A stretch of DNA of 64,000 bases from NCBI RefSeq assembly GCF_963676325.1, contig NZ_OY781099.1, positions 1,054,001 to 1,118,000 of the forward strand, written 5' to 3'. The stretch is from an uncultured Bacteroides sp. Its GTDB lineage: Bacteria; Bacteroidota; Bacteroidia; Bacteroidales; Bacteroidaceae. Below are positions 28,140-37,622 of this stretch, in pieces (the first letter of the stretch is position 1; the number at the start of each line of letters is the position of its first letter). Under the pieces are notes generated by a model. That model was not told where the DNA came from. It saw nothing but the letters and a program-made list of their open reading frames with translations, and did not search any database. The position numbers and the translations under genes were made by a program.

Positions 28140-30431
28140 ATGAAGAAAACCTTCGTTGCCATATTATTACTGACACTCATTACAACCAGTCGGGCAGCAT
28201 CATCTGCCGACTGGTTGAATGCGTATAATACCCTGTGGACTTCTCAAAGTAAAGGCTCTCACCAATCCATGCCTTGCGGAGGAGGAGATATAGGACTGAA
28301 TGTATGGGTGGAAAACAATGAACTTTTATTTTATATCTCCCGCAGTGGCTCACTTGATGAGAACAATTGCCTTCTCAAATCAGGACGTGTCCGCATAAAG
28401 CTGTCTCCTAATCCTTTTACAAGCAGCAGTTTCCGTCAGGAACTAAAGCTTAAAGACGGATATGTTGAGGTTGAAGCCGGTGGAACAGTTATCCAGTTAT
28501 GGGTAAATGTGTTCAGCCCGGTTATTCATGTCGACGTAAAAAGTAAAGAGAAACTTTCTGCTGAAGTCTACTATGAAAACTGGCGCTATCAGGATCGTTT
28601 GATAAGAAAAGGAGAAGGTAATGCTAATTCCTATAAATGGGCTATCCCAAAAGGATTGGTTACTAAAGCTGATGTGGTGGAAACACAAGGAAACAAACTA
28701 ACCTTTTACCACAAAAACAGTGAACAGACAGTCTTTGATGTTACGGTTGCCCAACAAGGCATGGATTCCGTAAAAAAAGAAATGTATAATCCACTGGGTA
28801 ATCTTACTTTTGGTGGTATGCTTTGGGGAGATAACTTAAAGTTTGCAGGCACAAGCCAAGGTGAATATGCCGGAACGGATTACAAGTCCTGGTGTATGAG
28901 GAGTGCGAAACCTTCACAATCACACCAGATATATGTGGCTTTGTACACGGAACAAGTTGCAGAACTGAACCAATGGAAGCAAGGATTAGCTAAAGCAGTA
29001 GGACAAATAAATACTAATGCCGACAAGAAAAAGACTCGTGCTTGGTGGAATGCTTACTGGAACCGGAGCTCTATCTGCATAAATGAAACAAACCAAGATT
29101 CAGAAGCGTGGCGCATTGGGCGTAATTATCAGCTTTTTCGCTATATGCTGGGCTGTAATGCTTATGGCAGCTATCCCACAAAGTTCAATGGCGGACTGTT
29201 TACCTTTGATCCTTGCCACGTAGATACTTTGCAAAGTTTTACCCCTGATTATCGTAAATGGGGCGGGGGTACAATGACTGCACAGAATCAGCGGTTGGTT
29301 TATTTCCCTATGCTGAAAAGTGGTGACTTTGATATGATGAAGTCTCAGTTTGCTTTCTACATGAGAATCTTGAAAAACGCAGAGTTACGCAGCAAGGTTT
29401 ATTGGAATCATAAGGGAGGCTGCTTCCCCGAACAAATAGAAAACTTTGGGTTACCAAATCCAAGTGAATACGGTTGGAAACGCCCGGCTGGTTTCGATAA
29501 AGGATTGGAATATAATGCCTGGTTGGAATATGAATGGGACACAGTACTTGAGTTCTGCAATATGATTCTGGAAACCAAAGATTATAATAATGAAAAGATA
29601 GATGAATATGTTCCTCTGATAGAAAGTGCTCTTTCTTTCTTTGATGAACATTATCGGATGCTGGCCACTCAGCGTGGACGCAAGGCACTTGATGGAGACG
29701 GACACCTGGTTCTTTATCCCGGTTCGGCTTGTGAAACATATAAGATGACTTATAATTCTACATCAACCATATCGGCTTTGAAAGTTGTACTGGAAAAAAT
29801 GATTAAACTACCTGCCGATAGTGCAAAGACTGCACATTGGAAAGAGATGTTATCAACAATTCCACCAATAACTATCAAAGAAGAGAATGGAAAGCAGATG
29901 ATTGCTCCGGCAAAATTGTGGGAACGAATAAATAATGTGGAGTCGCCTCAATTATATCCGGTCTTTCCGTGGAGAATTTACGGAGCGGAAAAAAAAGAGT
30001 TGGATGTTGCCGTAAATACTTATCTTTATGACTCTGATGCCTTAAGGTTCAGAAGCCATATTGGGTGGAAGCAGGATAATATTTTTGCAGCTTGTCTGGG
30101 TTTGACAAAAGAAGCTCAACGATTGACTTCCCTTAAAATGAAGGATAGTGATTTGCGTTTCCCGGCTTTCTGGGGACCAGGTTATGACTGGACTCCCGAT
30201 CATAACTGGGGAGGAAGCGGAATGATTGGTTTGCAGGAAATGTTATTGCAGACAAATGGCGACCAGATACTTTTATTTCCATCCTGGCCAGTGGAATGGG
30301 ATGTGCATTTTAAACTGCACGCTTCGAAGAATACAACAGTGGAAGCGGAGTTGAAAAATGGTAAGGTGGTTAATTTACGCGTTTATCCTGCTGAAAGGAT
30401 GAAAGATGTTATCGTTATGATTAAGAAATAA
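28140..30431 (+). CDS. DUF5703-like secreted protein, probable glycoside hydrolase related to GH95
   Basis: The ATG at 28140 yields a clear signal peptide (MKKTFVAILLLTLITTSRA), so I prefer it to an upstream start inside the esterase gene. The 763-residue mature protein starts ADWLNAYNTLWTSQSKGSHQSMPCGGGDIGLNVW, typical of the DUF5703 group, with a beta-sandwich first third and a helical barrel-like remainder (AWWNAYWNRSSI, RNYQLFRYMLGCNAYGSYPTKFNGG, WGPGYDWTPDHNWGG). This layout resembles GH95/GH65-type (alpha/alpha)6 enzymes. The catalytic residues cannot be assigned by eye. It starts 7 bp after the esterase and precedes a GH2 gene by 20 bp. Substrate unknown. Confidence 0.75.
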   Translation: MKKTFVAILLLTLITTSRAASSADWLNAYNTLWTSQSKGSHQSMPCGGGDIGLNVWVENNELLFYISRSGSLDENNCLLKSGRVRIKLSPNPFTSSSFRQELKLKDGYVEVEAGGTVIQLWVNVFSPVIHVDVKSKEKLSAEVYYENWRYQDRLIRKGEGNANSYKWAIPKGLVTKADVVETQGNKLTFYHKNSEQTVFDVTVAQQGMDSVKKEMYNPLGNLTFGGMLWGDNLKFAGTSQGEYAGTDYKSWCMRSAKPSQSHQIYVALYTEQVAELNQWKQGLAKAVGQINTNADKKKTRAWWNAYWNRSSICINETNQDSEAWRIGRNYQLFRYMLGCNAYGSYPTKFNGGLFTFDPCHVDTLQSFTPDYRKWGGGTMTAQNQRLVYFPMLKSGDFDMMKSQFAFYMRILKNAELRSKVYWNHKGGCFPEQIENFGLPNPSEYGWKRPAGFDKGLEYNAWLEYEWDTVLEFCNMILETKDYNNEKIDEYVPLIESALSFFDEHYRMLATQRGRKALDGDGHLVLYPGSACETYKMTYNSTSTISALKVVLEKMIKLPADSAKTAHWKEMLSTIPPITIKEENGKQMIAPAKLWERINNVESPQLYPVFPWRIYGAEKKELDVAVNTYLYDSDALRFRSHIGWKQDNIFAACLGLTKEAQRLTSLKMKDSDLRFPAFWGPGYDWTPDHNWGGSGMIGLQEMLLQTNGDQILLFPSWPVEWDVHFKLHASKNTTVEAELKNGKVVNLRVYPAERMKDVIVMIKK

Positions 30432-30451
30432 ATAAAAACAGATACAGAATA

Positions 30452-33058
30452 ATGAAGAATGTTATTGCAGCACTTTTGCTCTTTTTGATGCCAGTATTTG
30501 GATTTGCCGGCTCGTATCGCCCTGAATCATCTGTTGCGGGCTTTATTGATCTGAAAGGCAGTGGAAGAATTGTCTATAATTTCAATCCCGGATGGCGCTT
30601 TTATAAAGGAGATGTGAAAAATGGTGGAGCTGTTGGCTTGGATGATTCATCTTGGGAAGTAGTTGCTACACCGCATACTGTGGCATTGGAACCGGCTGAG
30701 GCTAGTGGTTGCCGCAATTATCAGGGACCGGCATGGTATAGAAAACATTTTGTTGTAGACAAATCATTGGCTGGCAAGAATGTTTCTGTGTACTTTGAAG
30801 CGGTAATGGGTAAATCGGACGTTTATGTAAACGGAAAACTAGTGAAACTGCATCTTGGCGGATATCTTCCTTTTAGTGTTTCATTAACCAATCTGGGCAT
30901 TCATGCAGGTGAATCTTGTTTAATTGCTGTTTTTACAGATAATAGTGATGATAAGAACTTTCCTCCAGGGAAGAAACAATATACGCTTGACTTTGCTTAT
31001 CACGGAGGAATCTACCGTGATGTGTGGATGATTGCAAAATCGCCGGTTGCTATAACTGATGCTATTGAAGCGAATAAAGTTGCTGGTGGTGGGGTGTTCG
31101 TTCATTTTGATAATATCAGTGAAAAGAGTGCGGATGTATTCGTAGATACTGAAGTTAAGAATGAAGGGAAACAAAATAGAACTGTTTATATTGAAACTGA
31201 ATTATGTGATAAATCAGGAAAAGTAATTGCCAAAGAAAAGACTAAGATGGTGCTTGGAGCTGGTGCAAGTCAAACTGCCAGACAAAAAATTACCGTACGC
31301 AAACCGAATCTTTGGTTCCCTGAAAATCCTTATTTATACAGAGTCAACTCAAGAGTACTTGATGGAAAAATAGCTTTGGATGGTGGAACAACACGAATTG
31401 GCCTTCGCAAAGCTGAGTTCCGTGGAAAAGATGGTTTCTTCCTTAACGGTAAACCTTATGGTCAGCTGATTGGTGCAAACAGACATCAGGATTTTGGTTA
31501 TGTAGGTAATGCTCTTCCTAATTCTCAGCAATGGCGTGATGCTAAAAAATTACGTGACGCTGGTTGTAAGATAATTCGTTCGGCTCATTATCCACAGGAT
31601 CCGGCATTTATGGATGCTTGTGATGAACTGGGATTATTCATTATTGTAGCTACTCCCGGATGGCAGTTCTGGAATAAAGATCCTCACTTCGGAGAACTGG
31701 TAAATGAGAATACTCATCAGATGATTCGCCGTGATCGCAATCATACATCTGTACTTATATGGGAACCTATTTTAAATGAGACCCGTTATCCGATCGATTT
31801 CTCTTTGGCTGCTTTGAAAGTAACGAAAGATGAATTCCCTTATCCAGGTGCTCCGGTTGCTGCAGGTGATTTGCATTCCGAGGGAGTTGCTGATAATTAT
31901 GGATTGGTTTATGGCTGGCCTACTGACGAAGGAAAGGCTAAACAATGTATCTTTACCCGTGAATTTGGAGAAAATGTAGACGACTGGTATGCTCATAACA
32001 ATAATAACCGTGCTTCACGTAGTTGGGGGGAACGTCCACAGTTGGTTCAGGCTCTTTCATTAGCTGAATCTTATGGTGCGATGTTTAATACAACCGGACA
32101 ATTTATAGGTGGCGCTCAATGGCATCCATTTGATCACCAACGCGGATATCATCCCGATCCATATTGGGGAGGAATCTTTGACTGTTTCCGTCAGCCTAAA
32201 TATGCATATTACATGTTCAGAAGTCAGGTGTCTCCTAAAGTGAGCCATCCTATCTGCGAAACCGGACCAATGACATATATTGCAAATGAAATAACTCCTT
32301 TCTCGGATAGTGATGTGGTGGTATTTAGTAACTGCGATTCAGTCAGGCTCATTGCTTATGAAAAGGATACAATTGTACAGCCAGTAATTCATCAGAAGAA
32401 CGGCATTCCAAACGCTCCTGTAATATTTAAGAATGTATATAAATTCTGGGATATGCGTGAATATACGTATGTACAGAAGAACTGGCAGAAAGTTAGTTTC
32501 GTAGCAGAAGGTATTATTGATGGGAAAGTTGTTTGCAGCTTTAAAAGAATGCCATCCCGCCGTTCTACCAAACTAAGATTAACACTCGATCACGAGGGAC
32601 AGTCATTAGTTGCCGATGGTTCTGATTTTGCAGTTGTAATAGCTGAAGTTACAGATGATAGTGGAAATGTTCGTCGTTTAGCAAAAGAAAATGTAGTATT
32701 TTGCGTGGAAGGCGAAGGCTCAATTATTGGTGATGCAAGTATTGGTGCTAATCCCCGTGCAGTGGAATTTGGTTCTGCTCCGGTATTAATCCGTGCAACC
32801 AATAAGGCCGGTAAGATTAAAGTGAAAGCTCATGTTCAGTACGAAGGTGTTTATTCTCCAACGGTAGCCGAACTGGAGTTTGAAAGTATTCCTGCTGAAA
32901 AGCCCTTTTGTTACATGGATCAAGTACAGAAAAAAGTCAGTCAAAGTCAAAAACTGGCTAACGAGGCTAAACAAAGCATGTCCGAGGAAGAAAAGCGTAA
33001 AGTTTTAAATGAAGTTGAGCTTCAGCAGACAGAGTTTGGTGAAAAGCACTTAAAATAG
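30452..33058 (+). CDS. GH2 family glycoside hydrolase (second)
   Basis: An 868-residue secreted GH2 enzyme (signal ending FGFAG, ~20 residues). The N-terminal jelly roll (VIVNGKLV-type KSDVYVNGKLVKLHLGGY), immunoglobulin-like domain and TIM barrel (IGANRHQDFGYVGNALPNSQ, IIRSAHYPQDPAFMDACDELG) are all present. The acid/base is probably Glu443 in LIWEPILNETRYP and the nucleophile Glu504 in FTREFGENVDDW. An extra C-terminal immunoglobulin-like domain (LVADGSDFAVVIAEVTDDSGN) resembles the DUF4982/GH2 C-terminal modules, followed by a charged helical tail. It differs strongly from the GH2 at 20254, so a different linkage is likely. It ends the first enzyme operon, 91 bp before the regulator. Confidence 0.9.
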   Translation: MKNVIAALLLFLMPVFGFAGSYRPESSVAGFIDLKGSGRIVYNFNPGWRFYKGDVKNGGAVGLDDSSWEVVATPHTVALEPAEASGCRNYQGPAWYRKHFVVDKSLAGKNVSVYFEAVMGKSDVYVNGKLVKLHLGGYLPFSVSLTNLGIHAGESCLIAVFTDNSDDKNFPPGKKQYTLDFAYHGGIYRDVWMIAKSPVAITDAIEANKVAGGGVFVHFDNISEKSADVFVDTEVKNEGKQNRTVYIETELCDKSGKVIAKEKTKMVLGAGASQTARQKITVRKPNLWFPENPYLYRVNSRVLDGKIALDGGTTRIGLRKAEFRGKDGFFLNGKPYGQLIGANRHQDFGYVGNALPNSQQWRDAKKLRDAGCKIIRSAHYPQDPAFMDACDELGLFIIVATPGWQFWNKDPHFGELVNENTHQMIRRDRNHTSVLIWEPILNETRYPIDFSLAALKVTKDEFPYPGAPVAAGDLHSEGVADNYGLVYGWPTDEGKAKQCIFTREFGENVDDWYAHNNNNRASRSWGERPQLVQALSLAESYGAMFNTTGQFIGGAQWHPFDHQRGYHPDPYWGGIFDCFRQPKYAYYMFRSQVSPKVSHPICETGPMTYIANEITPFSDSDVVVFSNCDSVRLIAYEKDTIVQPVIHQKNGIPNAPVIFKNVYKFWDMREYTYVQKNWQKVSFVAEGIIDGKVVCSFKRMPSRRSTKLRLTLDHEGQSLVADGSDFAVVIAEVTDDSGNVRRLAKENVVFCVEGEGSIIGDASIGANPRAVEFGSAPVLIRATNKAGKIKVKAHVQYEGVYSPTVAELEFESIPAEKPFCYMDQVQKKVSQSQKLANEAKQSMSEEEKRKVLNEVELQQTEFGEKHLK

Positions 33059-33090
33059 TGATTAATAAGTTTTAAAGTGTTAACCGTTAG

Positions 33091-33121
33091 TTGTACATTT
33101 GCCTGTCTTTGATTAACTTTG
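33091..33121 (+). promoter_or_regulatory. Putative promoter of the hybrid regulator
   Basis: TAACTTTG at 33114-33121 fits the -7 element and TTGTAC at 33091-33096 lies near the expected -33 position. It stands 28 bp before the start codon, so the regulator is probably transcribed separately from the enzymes. Confidence 0.45.
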
Positions 33122-33149
33122 ACACATACTTAAAAACAGGCAAAAGAAC

Positions 33150-36100
33150 ATGAATAAATATTTAGTGCTAATAATTATGTTATTATCCTGTCGTTTTGCG
33201 ACAGCAAATAATAACATGATTATTGAGCATTATTCAGTAGAGAATGGCGTTCCTCATGAAATAGTTAATTGTGCAATAAAAGATTCAGATGGTTTTGTCT
33301 GGTTTGGCACATGGTACGGGTTATGCAGCTTTGACGGACAAAAGTTTAAGACTTACAATAGTCGGAACTTATACTACACGGATATTCCCCCCCGAAAAAT
33401 TCAAAAGATAATAGAAGATAGAAGTGGCAACTTGTGGGTTAAAACCATTGACCATAAACTCTATCTTTTCGATAAGCACAAAGAATGTTTCTATTCCGTA
33501 TTTAATGAACTGAGAAAAAAATACTCCGTAAATTCCCAGATTATTAAAATTCAGAAAACAGAAGATGGAGAACTTCTATTGTTAACCAAGAATAAAGACT
33601 TATTAAAGGCATCCTCTGACCGGAATGGCAAGATAAACATAATCCTTCTTCACGATTCAAAAAACAAAGCTGGTAATACAAAACTAAAAAATAATCTATT
33701 ATGCGAAAGCAAGGATTATATTAGTTGGATTGGCATGGATTATAAAATCCTGTCCTGTCCTAAAGGAAGGTCATTAAAATCGCAGTCTTCCGACTTTATT
33801 CTCCGAAAGATTGGACTGGCATACGAAAAAGAGTTGTCATGTGCATACCAGAATAAAGGAGTTTTATGGCTAGGTGATAAACAAGGAAAGATATATCTGA
33901 TAACTCTTTATAATGGACGGATAATTCCAATAAAGATATTGCAGGGTAAAGGTGTCATAGAGAATATTCAGGTGGAAAACAGAACACAGATCTATATATC
34001 TGTTGCCAACAAGGGTGTTTACCTGTACGACCTGAAAAAAAAGACATTTAAATTATTGTTCTCTTCTCAGATTAAAGAACCTGTAGTTAAATCTTTTAGT
34101 GACAGCTTCGGTAAAATCTGGTTTGTAATGGGGAATAAAGGTGTGGTTTATTATAACCCTTCAAATAACGAAAATAGACAGTTCGTTTTTCCTAATGGTC
34201 TTGTGAATGAAGATATTCAGGAACTGGATGGAAAGGAACATGGCATGTTTTTTATCACTTCATCAGGTGATTTGGCCCGAATTGACCATAATAAACTCAC
34301 ACTTGACTATTTAAATCATTCTGAAGAGTTCCTTAAATTTGAGAAAGGTAACAGACTTTGTAATATCTTACTTGACCGTGAAGGTGTTTTATGGGTTACC
34401 TCTATGGATAATGGTATCTATAAAATCAGCTTCCCCAAAAAACAATTTTCTCTTTATTCTCCATGTTCCTTTGAAAATAAGAGCCTGGATGCTGAAATTT
34501 GTAAGGTAGGAGTCAAAGCTTTGTTTGAAGCCAAAAATGGTGATATATGGGTAGGAACCCGGAATTCAGAGGTTTATCGGTTGGGAAGAAATGGTGCATT
34601 AAAACAAAAGTTCTCAGAAGCTAATTACAATATTGGAAATGTTTATCATATAATGGAAGACAACCGGGGAAATCTCTGGTTCTCAACTAAAGGGAAAGGG
34701 ATGGTAAAAGCAGAACCGGATAACTCTTCCAGTTTGGGATTCCGTTTTACTCGTTTTGTGAACGATGAAAATAATCCGAACTCAATTAGCAGCAATGAAG
34801 TATACTGCTCTTTTTTAGATAGTAAAGGACGCATTTGGGCTGGCCTTTTCGGAGGAGGATTAAATTTACTGCAGGAAGAGCATGGCAAGGTTATTTTTAA
34901 ACATAAATATAATAGCTTTAAATATTACCCTTCCAATGGTATGTATATGGAGATTCGAAATATGATTGAAGACTCCGAAGGACGTATTTGGGTAGGTACA
35001 AGTGATGGATTGATGTCATTTAACGGTAACTTCAAGAGACCGGATCAAATTAAATTTGAAGTTTATCAGGATGGATCGGATATTGCGGACAATGATATTT
35101 ACGCATTATATAAAGATAAAAAATCCCAAATATGGGTTAGCGTTTTTGGTGGTGGATTAAACAAGCTTATTCGCTATGATTATGAGAACAGAAAGCCTGT
35201 ATTCCAATCATACGGATTAAAGGAAGGACTGAAAAGTGATGTAATATTGTCTATCGTAGAAGATGGGAAAAGTAATCTTTGGCTGGCTACAGAAATGGGA
35301 ATTTCCCGTTTTGATTCCAGAACGCAGTCTTTTCGTAATTTTGATAGATATGATGGCTTTATTCCTGTAAAGATGGAGGAAGAGAGCGCTTTACGCTGTG
35401 CTTCCGGTCAGCTTTGGTTTGGATGTAAAGACGGAATTCTGAAATTTAATCCTTTCAGATTGCAGACTTATAATTTTGCATATAAAACTTTCATTGTAGA
35501 TTTTAAAATATCCAATCAAGATATTAATTCTTTGAATGAAGGTGAGCACCGACAATCGGTCAAGGAGCTGAAAACAATAAGCCTAAAGCATAACCAGTCA
35601 ATGTTTACGATTGAGTTTGCTGCATTGAACTATTACAATCAGAACCGCATCAGCTATAAATATATACTTCAGGGTTATGAAGAGGAATGGCACTTTAGTG
35701 GAAAGAACCGTATTGCTTCATATACGAATGTACCTCCCGGAAAGTATTTGTTCCGGGTTAAAACAATAGATGAAGCAAATCCTTCCTTTGTTTCTGAAAG
35801 AACAATGGAAATCATCATTCTTCCTCCTTGGTGGAGAACCAACATTGCTTATGCAATTTATGCAATTTTGTTCCTGGCTTTGTTATATGGAGTTGTAAAA
35901 TTTGTCTTTTTCATGATAAAGATAAAGAATGATATTTATATTGAGCAGAAATTATCAGAGTTAAAGATTAAGTTCTTTACCAATATATCTCATGAGCTAC
36001 GTACACCTCTGACTTTGATCAAAGGACCTATTCAGGAACTACGTGAAAAAGAAAAACTATCAGACAAGGGAGTTCAGTATATTGACTTGATGGAAAAAAG

Positions 36101-37553
36101 TACCGATCAGATGCTTAATCTGGTTAATCAGATTCTCGACTTCAGAAAGATACAGAATGGAAAAATGCGTTTGCATGTTTCTCTTATTAACCTGAACAGC
36201 GTTATTGAAAATCTGAGTAAGGAATTCGTTATTTTATCTGAAGAGAATGAAATTAGCTATACCTGTCATTTTGATGACGATGATATATTTGTCTGGGCCG
36301 ATAAAGAGAAACTGGAGATTGTGATTCGTAATCTTCTTTCTAATGCATTCAAATTTACCTCTTCGGGCGGAAGTATTCTATTGACAGCCGGACTTCTTGC
36401 TGATGGAAAAGGATGTATTGTTAAGGTGGAGGATACCGGAACTGGTATTCCTCAGAATAAACTTACCGAAATTTTTGAACGCTTCTCACAGGGTGATAAC
36501 GCCAAAGATTCTACTTATAAAGGAACAGGAATCGGTTTGGCCCTTTCTAAAGAACTTATAAATCTTCACCATGGACGTATTACCGTGGAGAGTGAGCAGT
36601 CTAAGGGATCTGTCTTTACCGTTGAGTTATTACTAGGCAAAGACCATTTCAAACCTTCCGAAGTTGATTTTTATTTTAGCGATCAGGTTGATGAGCTTCC
36701 ACATGAGTCTTCTATTTTAGATAAAGATAGAAATGAAGAGGATGATGAACAGGATGAGAATCTGAAGAAAGAGAATTCTGCATTACCTAGCTTATTATTG
36801 GTAGAAGATAATAAAGATCTATGTAATCTGATAAAGATGCAGCTGGAAGATAAATTCCGTATTTTTATAGCAAATAATGGAGTTGAAGGTTTAAAGAAGG
36901 TTCACCTTTATCATCCGGATATTGTTGTGACCGATCAGATGATGCCGGAAATGGATGGAACCGAAATGCTTCAACGTATCCGGAAAGACTTTAAGATCAG
37001 TCATATCCCGGTTGTTATACTGACAGCCAAGGGTGGTGATGAAGCAAAAACAACGGCTATAAGCCTTGGCGCTAATGCATATATTACCAAACCTTTCAGC
37101 AAGGATTATTTAGTAGCCCGCATAGAACAATTACTGAAAGAAAGGAAAAATTTCCAGGAAAGATTATGGAAAAAGGATAATGATGAACCATCTGTTGATT
37201 ATGAACAGTTCCTTGTTCAGAAAGACGTGCAGTTGCTGGAGAAAATACATCAGGTAATTGAGGAAAATCTTGATAATAGTGATTTTAATATAGATACTAT
37301 TGCTGCTACAATAGGTTTAGGCCGTTCTTCGTTCTTTAAGAAATTAAAGAGTCTTACAGGTCTAGCTCCGGTAGATTTGGTGAAAGAAATCCGTCTTAGC
37401 AAATCAATTGAAATGATTAAGAATACCGATTTAAGTATTTCGGAGATCGCTTTTGCAGTAGGATTTAAAGATGTGGGATATTTTGGTAAATGTTTCAGAA
37501 AGAAATATGACCAATCTCCACGTGAATACATGAATACATATAGAAAGTCGTAA
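33150..37553 (+). CDS. Hybrid two-component system regulator (HTCS) of the PUL
   Basis: A 1467-residue one-protein two-component system. In order: signal peptide (1-19); periplasmic propeller with many Reg_prop repeats (DSDGFVWFGTWYGLCSFDG, DREGVLWVTSMDNGIYK, DSEGRIWVGTSDGLMSFNG) to ~770; Y_Y_Y domain near 800-890 (YKYILQGYEEEWHFSG, YTNVPPGKYLFRVK); transmembrane helix ~905-930; histidine kinase with phospho-acceptor His948 in NISHELRTPLTLI, N-box LLSNAFKFT and G-boxes DTGTGIPQN and GTGIGLALSK; receiver with Asp1262 in DIVVTDQMMPEMDG; AraC-type helix-turn-helix at ~1365-1465. All catalytic residues are present. Such regulators sense oligosaccharide in the periplasm and activate the neighbouring PUL, here the GH2/GH106 enzymes and perhaps the SusCD operon at 1-11.9 kb. 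Confidence 0.95.
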   Translation: MNKYLVLIIMLLSCRFATANNNMIIEHYSVENGVPHEIVNCAIKDSDGFVWFGTWYGLCSFDGQKFKTYNSRNLYYTDIPPRKIQKIIEDRSGNLWVKTIDHKLYLFDKHKECFYSVFNELRKKYSVNSQIIKIQKTEDGELLLLTKNKDLLKASSDRNGKINIILLHDSKNKAGNTKLKNNLLCESKDYISWIGMDYKILSCPKGRSLKSQSSDFILRKIGLAYEKELSCAYQNKGVLWLGDKQGKIYLITLYNGRIIPIKILQGKGVIENIQVENRTQIYISVANKGVYLYDLKKKTFKLLFSSQIKEPVVKSFSDSFGKIWFVMGNKGVVYYNPSNNENRQFVFPNGLVNEDIQELDGKEHGMFFITSSGDLARIDHNKLTLDYLNHSEEFLKFEKGNRLCNILLDREGVLWVTSMDNGIYKISFPKKQFSLYSPCSFENKSLDAEICKVGVKALFEAKNGDIWVGTRNSEVYRLGRNGALKQKFSEANYNIGNVYHIMEDNRGNLWFSTKGKGMVKAEPDNSSSLGFRFTRFVNDENNPNSISSNEVYCSFLDSKGRIWAGLFGGGLNLLQEEHGKVIFKHKYNSFKYYPSNGMYMEIRNMIEDSEGRIWVGTSDGLMSFNGNFKRPDQIKFEVYQDGSDIADNDIYALYKDKKSQIWVSVFGGGLNKLIRYDYENRKPVFQSYGLKEGLKSDVILSIVEDGKSNLWLATEMGISRFDSRTQSFRNFDRYDGFIPVKMEEESALRCASGQLWFGCKDGILKFNPFRLQTYNFAYKTFIVDFKISNQDINSLNEGEHRQSVKELKTISLKHNQSMFTIEFAALNYYNQNRISYKYILQGYEEEWHFSGKNRIASYTNVPPGKYLFRVKTIDEANPSFVSERTMEIIILPPWWRTNIAYAIYAILFLALLYGVVKFVFFMIKIKNDIYIEQKLSELKIKFFTNISHELRTPLTLIKGPIQELREKEKLSDKGVQYIDLMEKSTDQMLNLVNQILDFRKIQNGKMRLHVSLINLNSVIENLSKEFVILSEENEISYTCHFDDDDIFVWADKEKLEIVIRNLLSNAFKFTSSGGSILLTAGLLADGKGCIVKVEDTGTGIPQNKLTEIFERFSQGDNAKDSTYKGTGIGLALSKELINLHHGRITVESEQSKGSVFTVELLLGKDHFKPSEVDFYFSDQVDELPHESSILDKDRNEEDDEQDENLKKENSALPSLLLVEDNKDLCNLIKMQLEDKFRIFIANNGVEGLKKVHLYHPDIVVTDQMMPEMDGTEMLQRIRKDFKISHIPVVILTAKGGDEAKTTAISLGANAYITKPFSKDYLVARIEQLLKERKNFQERLWKKDNDEPSVDYEQFLVQKDVQLLEKIHQVIEENLDNSDFNIDTIAATIGLGRSSFFKKLKSLTGLAPVDLVKEIRLSKSIEMIKNTDLSISEIAFAVGFKDVGYFGKCFRKKYDQSPREYMNTYRKS

Positions 37554-37622
37554 AATACTGATTACAAAAGCCCTCTTTTATCGTTTTAGAGTTATATTCA
37601 TTAATCTAATAAGCTTAATAAA

